32,924 nucleotides of DNA, from the NCBI GenBank assembly GCA_002707525.1, contig PAND01000016.1:1-32924 (forward strand). Direction: 5' to 3'. The stretch comes from Flavobacteriales bacterium. GTDB taxonomy: Bacteria > Bacteroidota > Bacteroidia > Flavobacteriales > Schleiferiaceae. A model generated the notes under the pieces. The model had not been told where the DNA came from and did not search any database. It saw only the letters and a program-made list of their open reading frames with translations. Positions 9,849-19,146 of this stretch are shown here, in pieces (position 1 is the stretch's first letter; each line of letters begins with the position of its first letter). A program made the position numbers and the translations under genes.

Positions 9849-11192
9849 ATGAACAAGTCCTACTTGATTAAAAATGCCCGCATTGTAAATGAGGGTAAAG
9901 TTGTCGAAAATGACCTATTAATCGAAGAAGGTAAAATCACTAAAGTTGATTCAAGCATTGGACCGAAATCTGCCAGTATAAATGTCATAGATGCTGAGGG
10001 TAAATACTTGATTCCCGGAATTATTGATGATCAGGTGCATTTTAGAGAGCCAGGCCTCACGCATAAAGGAAATATCTATTCTGAAAGTCGGGCCGCTGTA
10101 GCCGGCGGAATTACAAGCTATATGGAGCAGCCAAATACGAAGCCTGCCGCGACCACGATAGCGGAATTAGAAAAAAAATATGCACGTGCTTCCAAGGTGT
10201 CTTTAGCCAACTACAGCTTTAATATGGGTGCTACCAACGACAATTTGGAAGAACTCAAGAAAGTGAGTAAGCAAGACGTTGCTGGGATTAAAGTGTTTAT
10301 GGGATCTTCCACGGGAAATATGCTTGTTGACCAACAAAAAACGTTAGAAGGAATCTTTCAATTGGATCATCAGTTAATTACCCATTGCGAAGACGAACAA
10401 ACCATTCGCGCCAATTTAGACAGGGCCAAGGCACAATATGGTGAGGATATACCAATGTCTATGCATCCGGTTATCCGCAGTGAAGAGGCGTGCTACTTAA
10501 GTTCAAGTACGGCGGTAAAATTGGCCAAGAAATACAATGCTAAATTGCATGTGTTTCATATTTCCACTGCGAAAGAAACCGAATTGTTTTCCAACAAAAA
10601 GGCGTTGGGTTCAAAGCGAATAACTTCAGAGGTATGTGTACACCATTTATGGTTTGACGACAGTCAATATGAAACCAAAGGTTCCCACATAAAGTGGAAT
10701 CCCGCTGTGAAAAAAGCAGATGATAAGGAGGGACTATGGAAGGCACTTCTTGACGGACGCATAGATGTAGTGGCTACAGATCATGCGCCGCATACATTGA
10801 AAGAAAAGAATAACAAATACCTTGAGGCACCTTCGGGAGGTCCAATGGTTCAACATGCCCTTACAGCCATGATGGAGCGCGTTCATGACGGAACGTGGGC
10901 TATTGAAACAATGATTGAAAAAATGTGCCATAACCCGGCAATTCTATTTAATGTGGAAGGGCGCGGTTTTATTCGTGAGGGATATCACGCAGATTTGGTT
11001 TTGCTTGAGCCAAATAGACCTTGGAAAGTAAGTAAGGATAATATTTTATACCAATGCGGATGGTCGCCTCTAGAAGGAACGGTCATGAAAAGTAAGGTGA
11101 CACATACATTTGTCAATGGTCATCTTGCGTATAAAGACGGTCAATTTGATGAAAGTCAGCTAGGAAAACGATTGATGTTTAACAGGCAATAA
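9849..11192 (+). CDS. pyrC: Dihydroorotase (pyrimidine synthesis)
   Basis: 447 residues, amidohydrolase superfamily, closing carbamoyl-aspartate to dihydroorotate. The zinc motif reads DDQVHFREPGLTHKG (60-74): the first His of the usual HxH is Gln (Q62), which I recall as typical of Bacteroidota dihydroorotases, so not a defect. MEQPNT follows, and the catalytic VATDHAPHT is near residue 310. No other pyr gene is nearby. The stop overlaps the next gene's start by one base (TAATG). Confidence 0.94.
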   Translation: MNKSYLIKNARIVNEGKVVENDLLIEEGKITKVDSSIGPKSASINVIDAEGKYLIPGIIDDQVHFREPGLTHKGNIYSESRAAVAGGITSYMEQPNTKPAATTIAELEKKYARASKVSLANYSFNMGATNDNLEELKKVSKQDVAGIKVFMGSSTGNMLVDQQKTLEGIFQLDHQLITHCEDEQTIRANLDRAKAQYGEDIPMSMHPVIRSEEACYLSSSTAVKLAKKYNAKLHVFHISTAKETELFSNKKALGSKRITSEVCVHHLWFDDSQYETKGSHIKWNPAVKKADDKEGLWKALLDGRIDVVATDHAPHTLKEKNNKYLEAPSGGPMVQHALTAMMERVHDGTWAIETMIEKMCHNPAILFNVEGRGFIREGYHADLVLLEPNRPWKVSKDNILYQCGWSPLEGTVMKSKVTHTFVNGHLAYKDGQFDESQLGKRLMFNRQ

Positions 11193-11551
11193 TGAGAAAG
11201 TTTGGAATCATAGCGCTCCTTTTTGTGACATCCTGCGGTGAAAATGAAACTCAGGTGCCTTCGGAAGTTATTTCGGTTGAACAGATGATACCAATCCTAG
11301 TGGACGTTCATATTGTGGAGGGCGCAAGAAACGGGACTTTGATTTTAGGGGACACTAATGATATTGAAGACTACTATGCTAAAATCTACGAGAAATACAA
11401 TATTTCTGAAGAGAAATTCAAACGTAGTTTTTCATTTTATAATGGTGAGCCGGAACTCTTTATCCCTATTTATGAAAAGGTTTTAGATTCACTCAAAGCA
11501 AACGGTGCGGTCCTTGCAAGAAAAGGAATTCAATCAACCAAAGAACAATGA
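11192..11551 (+). CDS. DUF4296 lipoprotein
   Basis: 119 residues. A short hydrophobic signal ends in a lipobox, LFVTSC (Cys about residue 15), so the mature protein is probably lipid-anchored. The rest matches the Bacteroidota-specific DUF4296 pattern: an EQMIPILVDVHIVEG helix near the start and a YEKYNISEEKFKRSFSFY segment. Function unknown. It overlaps pyrC by one base and the next gene by four (ATGA), so the three are translationally coupled. Confidence 0.85.
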   Translation: MRKFGIIALLFVTSCGENETQVPSEVISVEQMIPILVDVHIVEGARNGTLILGDTNDIEDYYAKIYEKYNISEEKFKRSFSFYNGEPELFIPIYEKVLDSLKANGAVLARKGIQSTKEQ

Positions 11552-11967
11552 TACGTATAGCTTTTTCATTATTGTTTGCGTTTGCCGCGAATACCTGCAT
11601 AGGACAAAGCCATAGCATAGCCATGCAATTTAAAGGCGTCTCCGAATATCCTGCTCGTATAGCGTACGAGGTTTTGAATTCTGATGCAAAAGCCATAACT
11701 GCGGGCTATGTTGAGGTTCAGGAGAAGCAAACGGTCTATGAAATACTTGTTGATGTTGGTGAACAATTCGCTGTACAGATTTATGAAGATGCCAATCGTA
11801 ATTCAATTTTAGATAGAGGGTTCTTCACGCAGCCGTTGGAAAAATATGCTTTTAGTAACGATGCTTGGCAGGCATTATCCAAACCAGACGTAGATGAAAT
11901 GCTCGTGCAAAAAACTGGTAAAAAAACGCGCTTGACTTTTACATTGAAGTCAGTCACAGATTTTTAA
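11548..11967 (+). CDS. DUF2141 exported protein
   Basis: 139 residues with a signal peptide ending near CIGQS (about residue 20). The DUF2141 core is recognisable: QIYEDANRNSILDRGFF, then EKYAFSNDAW and a final beta strand. Homologs are small secreted proteins of unknown role with a predicted beta-sandwich fold. Its TAA stop overlaps the stop of the convergent alpha/beta hydrolase, so the two coding regions share four bases and no terminator fits between them. Confidence 0.82.
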   Translation: MIRIAFSLLFAFAANTCIGQSHSIAMQFKGVSEYPARIAYEVLNSDAKAITAGYVEVQEKQTVYEILVDVGEQFAVQIYEDANRNSILDRGFFTQPLEKYAFSNDAWQALSKPDVDEMLVQKTGKKTRLTFTLKSVTDF

Positions 11968-12740
11968 AGTTCCTTGAGGAAATCTTGGATACAAGATGCA
12001 AATTCCTCTCGTGCCTCTGCATGCACCCAGTGCCCAGCTTTGTCTATTTTTTGAATAGTTGCGTTTGGGAAATGCTCGTAAATCTTAGATTCATCCTCTT
12101 CCTCTATGTATCCACTTTGTCCGCCTGCTACAAAAAGAGTAGGACCGTCAAAATAGCCGAATTCCAGTGCTTCACCAACATTAGGTAATTCAGATTCAAG
12201 TCCACTTAAATTGAATCGCCAGGCCAAATCTTCTTTGGTCTTCCAAAAAAGGCTTTTCATAAAGAATTGGATAATACCTGAATTACTTAATGTTTTGCTC
12301 AATATTATTTCCACACTTTTCCTGCTTTTAGCGGTCGTGAAATCAACACTTTTCATTGCAGCTATGAAGGTGTCATGATGAATCGGGTAGGACTTAGGAG
12401 CAATATCTACAACAATTAAAGCATCTATCAATTGTGGATTGCGTACAGAAAAATTCATAACTGTTTTTCCTCCCATACTATGGCCTAGAAGCACCACGTC
12501 TGTAAGGCGGTGATCTGCAATGTATTGTTCTAAATCGGCAGCTAGAGCATCATAGTTATGCATCTGCATGTGAGGACTGCGCCCATGATTTCTTTGGTCT
12601 ACAGCGTGAACCTCCCATCCATTACTCGCTATCATTTTTGCGTGAGTTGTCCAGTTGTCACCCATGCCAAACAATCCGTGCAGGATAATAAGAGGCCGGC
12701 CCTGACCGTAAATTTTTGAAAAGAGCGGTACTACTTCCAT
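11964..12740 (-). CDS. Alpha/beta hydrolase (YbfF-like esterase)
   Basis: 258 residues from the ATG at 12740; the longer reading from a TTG at 12758 is less likely. Oxyanion-side [10 protein letters not shown] (21-30), [10 protein letters not shown], the nucleophile elbow GHSMGG (Ser88), and the C-terminal KAGHWVH with the catalytic His. This is the esterase group of E. coli YbfF. The start lies 10 bp inside pdxJ, so the two are coupled, a pairing I recall in related genomes. Substrate unknown. Confidence 0.88.
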   Translation of the reverse strand: MEVVPLFSKIYGQGRPLIILHGLFGMGDNWTTHAKMIASNGWEVHAVDQRNHGRSPHMQMHNYDALAADLEQYIADHRLTDVVLLGHSMGGKTVMNFSVRNPQLIDALIVVDIAPKSYPIHHDTFIAAMKSVDFTTAKSRKSVEIILSKTLSNSGIIQFFMKSLFWKTKEDLAWRFNLSGLESELPNVGEALEFGYFDGPTLFVAGGQSGYIEEEDESKIYEHFPNATIQKIDKAGHWVHAEAREEFASCIQDFLKEL

Positions 12741-13471
12741 TCTGTTGGGTTCAGACAATTGAGGTATTGTTGAATGGCATTTTGTAACCCTAAGTAGAGT
12801 GCATCTGCGATTAATGCATGTCCAATGCTTACTTCATCCAAATAACCGTACAATTCTTTTCCAAAAAAAGACAAGTTTTCTAGATTAAGATCATGTCCGG
12901 CATTTACGCCTAAGCCAATTGATTTAGCATATTCTGCCGCTTGAAGATAGGGTTCAATGGCCTGTGAAGCATTCTCAGAATACCTCAAGGCATATTCTTC
13001 AGTGTACAATTCTATGCGGTCAGCACCTACTTTTTTAGCACCTTCTATAAACTCTAGATTTGTTTCAATGAATATACTCGTTCGAATTCCAGCCTGTTTG
13101 AAGACGGCTATGACCTCTTTGAGTAGGCTTTCGTTCTCAATGGTGTTCCAGCCAGCATCTGAAGTCAGAACACCCGGAGGATCCGGAACGAGTGTTACTT
13201 GTTTTGGTTTGTTTTGCAGTACAAGATCCATAAATGCAGGGTTAGGATACCCCTCAATATTAAATTCAGTGGTCACTGCGGGGGCTAATTCGGCTATATC
13301 GGAATAGCGAATGTGCCGTTGATCCGGTCTTGGATGAACCGTAATGCCTTGAGCACCAAATTTTTCACAATCAAGTGCGGTTTTTAATACGTTAGGAACA
13401 TCTCCACCACGAGCGTTTCGCAAAGTGGCTATTTTATTGATGTTAACACTGAGTTTTGTGGGTTCGTTCAT
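12731..13471 (-). CDS. pdxJ: Pyridoxine 5'-phosphate synthase
   Basis: 246 residues, the family's usual length, from the ATG at 13471 giving [21 protein letters not shown] longer reading from 13522 would overlap the divergent CBS gene and adds 17 unconserved residues. It joins 1-deoxyxylulose 5-phosphate and 3-amino-1-hydroxyacetone 1-phosphate in vitamin B6 synthesis. Conserved stretches: [15 protein letters not shown] (about 9-23), HPRPDQRHI and [12 protein letters not shown] perfect -7 box lies 5 nt upstream of the ATG on its strand. Confidence 0.94.
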   Translation of the reverse strand: MNEPTKLSVNINKIATLRNARGGDVPNVLKTALDCEKFGAQGITVHPRPDQRHIRYSDIAELAPAVTTEFNIEGYPNPAFMDLVLQNKPKQVTLVPDPPGVLTSDAGWNTIENESLLKEVIAVFKQAGIRTSIFIETNLEFIEGAKKVGADRIELYTEEYALRYSENASQAIEPYLQAAEYAKSIGLGVNAGHDLNLENLSFFGKELYGYLDEVSIGHALIADALYLGLQNAIQQYLNCLNPTEWK

Positions 13472-13476
13472 GGGTA

Positions 13477-13484
13477 CAAAGCTA
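13477..13484 (-). promoter_or_regulatory. Bacteroidota -7 box TAGCTTTG for pdxJ
   Basis: Read on the minus strand this is TAGCTTTG, exact for TAnnTTTG, with 5 nt (TACCC) to the pdxJ ATG. It supports the shorter pdxJ start and implies an almost absent leader. No TTG lies 17-23 nt upstream. Confidence 0.6.
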
Positions 13485-13495
13485 AAGAAAAGGCC

Positions 13496-13503
13496 TATGT
13501 TTG
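13496..13503 (+). promoter_or_regulatory. Bacteroidota -7 box TATGTTTG for the CBS-nadK-bamA cluster
   Basis: Exact TAnnTTTG, 7 nt before the ATG at 13511. It is 11 nt from the oppositely directed pdxJ box, so the two polymerase footprints must overlap. No clear -33 TTG. Confidence 0.6.
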
Positions 13504-13510
13504 TTAAAGA

Positions 13511-14176
13511 ATGAAGAAACAATCCATACAGCTAGAACCCTTTGCGCCTCTGGGTCTGGAAACCAGTATCGTTGAAGCCATTGATAGAATGGATGAAATG
13601 AAGGTCAGTGATTTCCCAGTGGTCAATGCTGAAGGTGTATACATGGGTCTTGTAAGTGAAGATGCTTTATTGGAATTTGGTGACGATAGTGCTCCTTTAT
13701 CCAAAGTACTGAACCCTGCTAATGCTCATTTTGTTTCCCCAGAAGCCCATTACTTTGACATATTAGCGGTTGTAGTAAACTACAGGTTAACTTCATTGCC
13801 TATTGTTGATGCAAATGGCCAATACAAGAGTGCTTACCTATTGTCAGATGTCTTTGAGTTCTTTAGAGATTCTCCAACGCTGCTTCAGGTTGGTGCGATC
13901 TTGACCTTGAGCGTGGATCAAGCGCAATATTCCATGATTACCATTTCAAATGCCGTTGAGCAGAATGATGCGAAGATATTAGGTCTTTGGATGCTGACCC
14001 CTGATGTATCCAATGAAGTTAAATTAGTCATTAAACTCAATGTAGAAAACAGTACTTCTGTGGTGCAAAGTCTTGAGCGTTATGGTTATCGTTTAGACGG
14101 TATTTTTGGAGATGCTACCTTTGAGCTGGATTATCAAGAACGATACAACCATTTAATGAATTACCTAAAGTACTGA
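13511..14176 (+). CDS. CBS domain protein heading the envelope cluster
   Basis: 221 residues. Two CBS repeats occupy about residues 10-120 (segments [20 protein letters not shown] and [17 protein letters not shown]); such pairs usually bind adenosine nucleotides such as AMP, ATP or SAM. The remaining 100 residues look like an ACT-like alpha/beta region ([19 protein letters not shown] and onward), but this is a shape guess. No enzyme domain is attached. The stop shares a base with the nadK start (TGATG), so it is probably a regulator translated with NAD kinase. The gene order is conserved in the phylum. Confidence 0.86.
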   Translation: MKKQSIQLEPFAPLGLETSIVEAIDRMDEMKVSDFPVVNAEGVYMGLVSEDALLEFGDDSAPLSKVLNPANAHFVSPEAHYFDILAVVVNYRLTSLPIVDANGQYKSAYLLSDVFEFFRDSPTLLQVGAILTLSVDQAQYSMITISNAVEQNDAKILGLWMLTPDVSNEVKLVIKLNVENSTSVVQSLERYGYRLDGIFGDATFELDYQERYNHLMNYLKY

Positions 14177-15066
14177 TGAGAATCGCTCTATTTGGCCGTG
14201 AGCCCAAGACTCAGAATCTACCTTACATAGAGGTTGTGCTTGAAAAACTCATGGAGGAGGGTGTTCAGATAGGGGTATACAGCCCGTTGAAAGATGCGGT
14301 GGAACAAATCAAACAGGAGGAGTTTGAAAACCTAGATTACGTGGTTTACGCCAATGACGAAGAGCTTAAGGATTTTGACCCTGACTTTTTAATCAGCTTA
14401 GGAGGAGACGGGACAATATTGGAAGCTACTGTTTTAATTCAAAGTAAAGACATCCCGATTTTAGGAGTTAACATGGGCCGATTAGGCTTTTTGGCAAATG
14501 TTGCAAAAAGCAATGTTGAAAGTTCTCTGGACGCACTTTTTACAGGTCGTTTTCAATTGGATTTTAGAACCCTACTTCAAGTTAAAACTTCGTGCAACAA
14601 ATTATTGAAGCCCAATTTTGCTTTGAATGAAATTACCATTGCACGCAAAGAGACCACGAGTATGATCACCGTCCATACTTATTTGAACGGCAATTACCTC
14701 AATAGTTATTGGGCAGATGGACTCATTGTTAGCACCCCAACGGGTTCAACAGGATATAGTTTGAGTTGTGGAGGGCCCATAATTATGCCTAACAGCGATA
14801 ATTTTGTGTTGACACCTATTGCACCTCACAATTTAACTATGAGGCCTTTCGTTATCAACGATAGCAATACCTTGAGAATGCAGGTAGAGAGTCGTGAGAA
14901 TGAATTTTTAGCTTCACTGGACAGCCGAATGCACAGTTTTACCTCTGATACGGAGTTACTCATTCAAAAGGCTGATTTTAGAATTGCTTTAGTTCAGACG
15001 GAACTACAAGATTTTCCTTCAACTATGCGAAATAAACTAAGCTGGGGACGCGACCATAGAAACTAA
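14176..15066 (+). CDS. nadK: NAD kinase
   Basis: 296 residues. It phosphorylates NAD to NADP using ATP. LGGDGT (75-80) is the family's catalytic GGDG motif, followed by GVNMGRLGFLA, NEITIARKET and the second motif TPTGSTGYSLSCGGP that binds NAD. Coupled by one-base overlaps to the CBS gene before it and the DUF6089 gene after it (TAATG). Confidence 0.95.
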   Translation: MRIALFGREPKTQNLPYIEVVLEKLMEEGVQIGVYSPLKDAVEQIKQEEFENLDYVVYANDEELKDFDPDFLISLGGDGTILEATVLIQSKDIPILGVNMGRLGFLANVAKSNVESSLDALFTGRFQLDFRTLLQVKTSCNKLLKPNFALNEITIARKETTSMITVHTYLNGNYLNSYWADGLIVSTPTGSTGYSLSCGGPIIMPNSDNFVLTPIAPHNLTMRPFVINDSNTLRMQVESRENEFLASLDSRMHSFTSDTELLIQKADFRIALVQTELQDFPSTMRNKLSWGRDHRN

Positions 15067-15890
15067 TGAAACGTAAAATAATTTTCATTTTAATGCTAAC
15101 CTTCTCTATAGGAGTTCGCGCTCAATACTATGAATTGGGCTTTGGAGGAGGGGGAACTCTTTTTCACGGTGACGTAGGTGCAGTGGCATTTAATGCAGAA
15201 GGTTTTAGAGGTTTGCTGCCCAACCAGCCCGTAGGGACAATAACCTTAAGACGCCAATTTAATTGGCATTGGAGTACGCGGTTCAATTTTTCAAGAGGAT
15301 ACATAGGTAGTAGTGATTCTTGGGCAAAAGACGATTTTAAAAGTAATAGAGATATTGACTTTCGGACAGAGATCAATGAATTTGCCATAATGACGGAATT
15401 CAACTTTTGGCCATATGCAACAGGAAGTAAGAAAAAACAGAGTTTTTACATCTTTAGTGGAATTGGTTTGACAGGATACAATCCTCAAGGTCTCTACAAT
15501 GATCAATGGGTAGACCTACGGCCCTTGGGCACTGAGGGTCAGCAGACAGATTTATCTAGTCAGCTCTTTTATGGTACTACAACTTTAACTGTTCCTATGG
15601 GCATAGGTTTAAGAAAATCATTGGGCAAAGATATAAGCATGACAGCGGAAATCGGCTGGCGAAGCTACGGTTCGGATTACTTGGACGATACTTCCGGCGA
15701 TTATGTGGATGCATCGGAACTTGCCGAAGAGAGAAATATAATGGCCGCCTATTTTGCAAATCCAGGTAGTGTGCCTTTTACAAACGGACTGGCAAGAGGT
15801 AATGCTAATACAAAGGATTGGTCTATTTTTGCCGGAGTAACTTTATTTTATAATCTGAATCCACGCAATGAACGCTGTCGCGAATTCTAA
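15066..15890 (+). CDS. DUF6089 exported beta-barrel-like protein
   Basis: 274 residues with a signal peptide (MKRKIIFILMLTFSIGVRAQ). The mature N-terminus, YYELGFGGGGTLFHGDVG, is the hallmark of the DUF6089 family, which sits before uppS in many Bacteroidota. Alternating aromatic strands (WHWSTRFNFSRGYIG, FAIMTEFNFWPY, IFAGVTLFYNLNP) suggest a small outer-membrane barrel. Function unknown; its constant place beside uppS and bamA points to outer-membrane biogenesis. Its 3' end overlaps uppS by 23 bp. Confidence 0.86.
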   Translation: MKRKIIFILMLTFSIGVRAQYYELGFGGGGTLFHGDVGAVAFNAEGFRGLLPNQPVGTITLRRQFNWHWSTRFNFSRGYIGSSDSWAKDDFKSNRDIDFRTEINEFAIMTEFNFWPYATGSKKKQSFYIFSGIGLTGYNPQGLYNDQWVDLRPLGTEGQQTDLSSQLFYGTTTLTVPMGIGLRKSLGKDISMTAEIGWRSYGSDYLDDTSGDYVDASELAEERNIMAAYFANPGSVPFTNGLARGNANTKDWSIFAGVTLFYNLNPRNERCREF

Positions 15891-16653
15891 GGTTTATATA
15901 GCTAAAAGACTTGAAGTAGGTCTTGACCCAAGTAACATGCCTAATCACATTGCTGTAATTATGGATGGGAATGGTCGTTGGGCGAAAAAACAAGGGTTTA
16001 TGACGCGCGTGCGTGGTCATGAAGTAGGTGTAGAAGCTTTAAGGCGAATAACCACAGCATGCGCAGAGCTGGGCTTAGGTTACTTAACTGTGTATGCATT
16101 TTCCACCGAAAACTGGAATAGACCAAAAGCGGAAGTAGACGGTCTCATGAATATTCTAATGAACGCATTAGAGAAAGAGTTACCTGTCCTGCAGAAGAAC
16201 AATGTGCGTCTTAATGCAATAGGGAATATTGACTCTTTGCCCGCAAAAGCAAATAAAAAGTTAATCTCTGTAATTAATGCCACATCCAGTAATGATGGAT
16301 TAACTTTGACCCTTGCATTGAGCTACGGCTCACAGGACGAAATGGTTCAAGCTATTCGCAAAGTCGCTAAACAGGTGGCAGCAGGTGACTTGAGTCCAGA
16401 AAGTATTACAGAAGAGCACATTGAGCAACACTTATTTACAGCAGGCATGCCACATCCAGACCTTCTAGTACGTACTTCGGGAGAGCAAAGAATAAGTAAC
16501 TACTTGCTGTGGCAATTGGCCTATGCAGAGTTTTACTTTACTCCAGTCCTCTGGCCTGATTTTGATGCGGAAGGTTTATACGAAGCCATTGCTACTTTTC
16601 AAAAAAGAGAACGTCGTTTTGGACAGACCTCAGAACAGCTAACTGTGAAGTAA
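15868..16653 (+). CDS. uppS: Isoprenyl transferase (undecaprenyl diphosphate synthase)
   Basis: 261 residues. It extends farnesyl diphosphate with isopentenyl diphosphate to the C55 carrier lipid used for peptidoglycan and surface glycans. IMDGNGRWAKKQG (31-43) holds the catalytic Asp33; RGHEVGVEALRR, YAFSTENWNRP and the C-terminal DLLVRTSGEQRISNYLLWQ are all intact. The ATG at 15868 lies inside the DUF6089 gene; a shorter start at 15937 would leave the enzyme almost directly at its first motif, so the longer start is kept. Confidence 0.95.
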   Translation: MNAVANSKVYIAKRLEVGLDPSNMPNHIAVIMDGNGRWAKKQGFMTRVRGHEVGVEALRRITTACAELGLGYLTVYAFSTENWNRPKAEVDGLMNILMNALEKELPVLQKNNVRLNAIGNIDSLPAKANKKLISVINATSSNDGLTLTLALSYGSQDEMVQAIRKVAKQVAAGDLSPESITEEHIEQHLFTAGMPHPDLLVRTSGEQRISNYLLWQLAYAEFYFTPVLWPDFDAEGLYEAIATFQKRERRFGQTSEQLTVK

Positions 16654-16657
16654 AAAC

Positions 16658-19126
16658 ATGAAGAATATATTTTTGGCCATTCTACTGTCCGTCATTACCT
16701 CATTTGCGGCCAAAGCTCAAGTCATAACAGGCGATGATTTCAATTTAATTCCAGGAATTAACTATGAGTTAGCCGGTATCACGGTTTCAGGCGCCGGTTC
16801 TTTAGATCCAAATGTGGTCATTATGCTCACTAATCTTCGCGTTGGTGATGACATTCAGTTTCCAGATCAGAAAATTTCCGATGCTATTCGCACGCTTTGG
16901 CGTCAAAAGCTCTTTGAAGATATCACCTTTAAGGTGGTCAACAAAACAGGTAAGAAGGTATACCTAGATATTCAATTAGTGGCGCTTCCAAAATTGAGCA
17001 AGTACTATATGACCGGACTTAAGAAGGTTTGGAAAGACGATATACGAGAAGACTTGGATCTTAGAGCGGGTAAAGTTGTCAATGAAAACCTCAAGGTGAT
17101 GAGCCGCAATAAAATCAAAAAGTATTTCTATGAAAAGGGATATTTAAATGCGGAAGTTGAAGTTTTAGAAAAGATAGATACGACATACAATAACGCTGTT
17201 ATCTTGGGGTTCAAGATTCAACCGGGTAGTCGTGTCAAAATTGCATCTATTGTTTTTACGGGCAATGCTGCGGTAAGTGAAAAGGTGCTGCGTAAAGCCA
17301 TGAAGAACACCAAAGTAAAGGGGAAAGCTTTACTGAAAGCATCCAAGCTGAAGAAAAAAGAATACAAAGAGGATTTACGTGCAATAGTGGCCAAATACAA
17401 TACACTTGGATATCGTGACGCCCGCATAATAAATGACACAGTTTACAGCCCGTCTGATGAGCTTGTTGAAATTGAAATCAACATTGAAGAAGGACGAAAA
17501 TATTATTTTGGGGACATTAGTTTCATTGGAAACACCAAGTATGAGACGGAACTTCTTTCGTCTATCCTTCGAATTAATCGAGGTGATATTTATGATTCTC
17601 AGGAATTGACAGAACGTGTGAGCTTTGATCCAAATGGTAATGACGTTGCTTCCATTTATTTAAACAACGGATACCTTTTTTCGCAGGTTGTACCCATTGA
17701 AAAAAGCGTAAATAAGGACACTATAGATATTGAGATACGAATACAAGAAGGACGTCAAGCAACCATTCGCAAAGTAAGTATTAGTGGAAACGAACGCACC
17801 AATGATCACGTCATTTACCGTGAGCTTAGAACCAAACCAGGTGATTTGTTTTCCAAGGCAATGATTCAACGTACCATACGTGAACTTTCTCAATTAGGGT
17901 ATTTTGATCAGCAGCAAATAGGTGTGAATCCAGTACCTGATCCGCAGACGGGAACCGTAGACTTAGAATATTCAGTTGTGGAAAGATCTACATCTCAATT
18001 GGAATTGCAGGGGGGCTGGGGTGCCGGCCGAGTGGTAGGAACACTTGGTTTGAATTTCAATAACTTTTCCGCTCGAAATATTAAAAATAAGCGCTCTTGG
18101 CAGCCATTACCAACGGGAGATGGTCAAACGATTAACATAAGAGCGCAATCTAACGGCCTTTATTTTCAGAGTTATAATGCATCTTTCACTGAGCCTTGGC
18201 TAGGAGGTAGAAAACCAAATAGTTTCACTGCTACGGTCTATCATAACGTTCAATCTAATGGTGTTGAAAGGTCTAACGTAAATCGTCAAAGCCTCTACAT
18301 CACTGGAGTAAATTTTGGATTGGGTCAGCGACTCAAGTGGCCAGACGATTACTTTACGTTGTACCAAGGGATAGAGTTCAGAAGATTCAATTTAGATAAT
18401 TATCCAACAGGCTTTTTGAACTACAGCAAGGGCATCTCAAATAATGTCAATTACAAGTTTACTTTGGGCAGAAATAATACGGATGTTCCTATTTTTCCAA
18501 CACGCGGTTCACAGATTAATTTTGCCGCAGAGATCACTCCGCCGTTCAGCCTGTTCAGCGATATTGACTACAAAAACATTTCTTCTGAAGAGCGCTTTAG
18601 GTTGGTGGAATATCATAAATGGAAGCTTAATGCGGATTGGTTTGCACCAATCACCTCCAAGTTTGTGATTAGAACTCACGGGGAGTTTGGATTTTTAGGG
18701 AGCTATAATAAAGACTTGGGACTTCCTCCATTTGAAAGATTTTATGTGGGAGGCGACGGCTTGACCAACTTTGTAATTGACGGCCGAGAGATCATTGGAC
18801 TTCGCGGGTACCAAAACAATTCTATAACGCCTGCAGGTGGCGGTGCATTGTACAACAAGTATATTCTTGAAGCTCGATATATCATTGCCAATACCCCTAG
18901 TGCACAGGTGTTTCCATTAGTATTCTTAGAAGCTGGAAATAATTATGATAATTTTTGGGATTACCGCGCGTTTAATCTCAAGAGAAGTGCAGGTGCCGGA
19001 ATACGAATTTTTATGCCAATGTTTGGTTTAATGGGAGTGGATATAGGTTATGGTTTTGATCCTGAACCTACAGGCGTTACTTCTAGTGGCTGGCAAACGC
19101 ACTTTATCATTGGTCAACAGTTCTAA
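16658..19126 (+). CDS. bamA: Outer membrane protein assembly factor BamA
   Basis: 822 residues with a signal peptide ending at AKAQ (about 21). POTRA repeats fill about residues 30-445 (for example ITVSGAGSLDPNVV, IVFTGNAAVSEKVL, ISFIGNTKYETELL and VSISGNERTNDHVI), then a 16-strand barrel of about 370 residues ending in an aromatic residue (HFIIGQQF), the usual signal for barrel insertion. GLRGYQNNSITPAGGG is the conserved GLRGY loop. BamA is the essential insertase for outer-membrane barrels. It follows uppS after 4 nt and precedes two OmpH/Skp genes. Confidence 0.96.
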   Translation: MKNIFLAILLSVITSFAAKAQVITGDDFNLIPGINYELAGITVSGAGSLDPNVVIMLTNLRVGDDIQFPDQKISDAIRTLWRQKLFEDITFKVVNKTGKKVYLDIQLVALPKLSKYYMTGLKKVWKDDIREDLDLRAGKVVNENLKVMSRNKIKKYFYEKGYLNAEVEVLEKIDTTYNNAVILGFKIQPGSRVKIASIVFTGNAAVSEKVLRKAMKNTKVKGKALLKASKLKKKEYKEDLRAIVAKYNTLGYRDARIINDTVYSPSDELVEIEINIEEGRKYYFGDISFIGNTKYETELLSSILRINRGDIYDSQELTERVSFDPNGNDVASIYLNNGYLFSQVVPIEKSVNKDTIDIEIRIQEGRQATIRKVSISGNERTNDHVIYRELRTKPGDLFSKAMIQRTIRELSQLGYFDQQQIGVNPVPDPQTGTVDLEYSVVERSTSQLELQGGWGAGRVVGTLGLNFNNFSARNIKNKRSWQPLPTGDGQTINIRAQSNGLYFQSYNASFTEPWLGGRKPNSFTATVYHNVQSNGVERSNVNRQSLYITGVNFGLGQRLKWPDDYFTLYQGIEFRRFNLDNYPTGFLNYSKGISNNVNYKFTLGRNNTDVPIFPTRGSQINFAAEITPPFSLFSDIDYKNISSEERFRLVEYHKWKLNADWFAPITSKFVIRTHGEFGFLGSYNKDLGLPPFERFYVGGDGLTNFVIDGREIIGLRGYQNNSITPAGGGALYNKYILEARYIIANTPSAQVFPLVFLEAGNNYDNFWDYRAFNLKRSAGAGIRIFMPMFGLMGVDIGYGFDPEPTGVTSSGWQTHFIIGQQF

Positions 19127-19133
19127 AATTAGC

Positions 19134-19141
19134 TACCTTCG
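19134..19141 (+). promoter_or_regulatory. Possible -7 box TACCTTCG for the ompH pair
   Basis: One mismatch to TAnnTTTG, 5 nt before the ATG at 19147, with TTG at 19110-19112 (21-nt spacing), within the phylum's usual range. It suggests an internal promoter that could express the chaperones apart from bamA. Confidence 0.4.
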
Positions 19142-19146
19142 CCGCA

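Noticed and set aside
10026-10070. Loss of the first zinc-binding His in dihydroorotase (DDQVHF)
   Set aside because: I recall this Gln form as normal for Bacteroidota dihydroorotases, so it is not evidence of a broken enzyme.
13472-13522. Longer pdxJ start at 13522
   Set aside because: The added 17 residues are not like PdxJ, would overlap the divergent gene, and the -7 box would fall inside the coding region.
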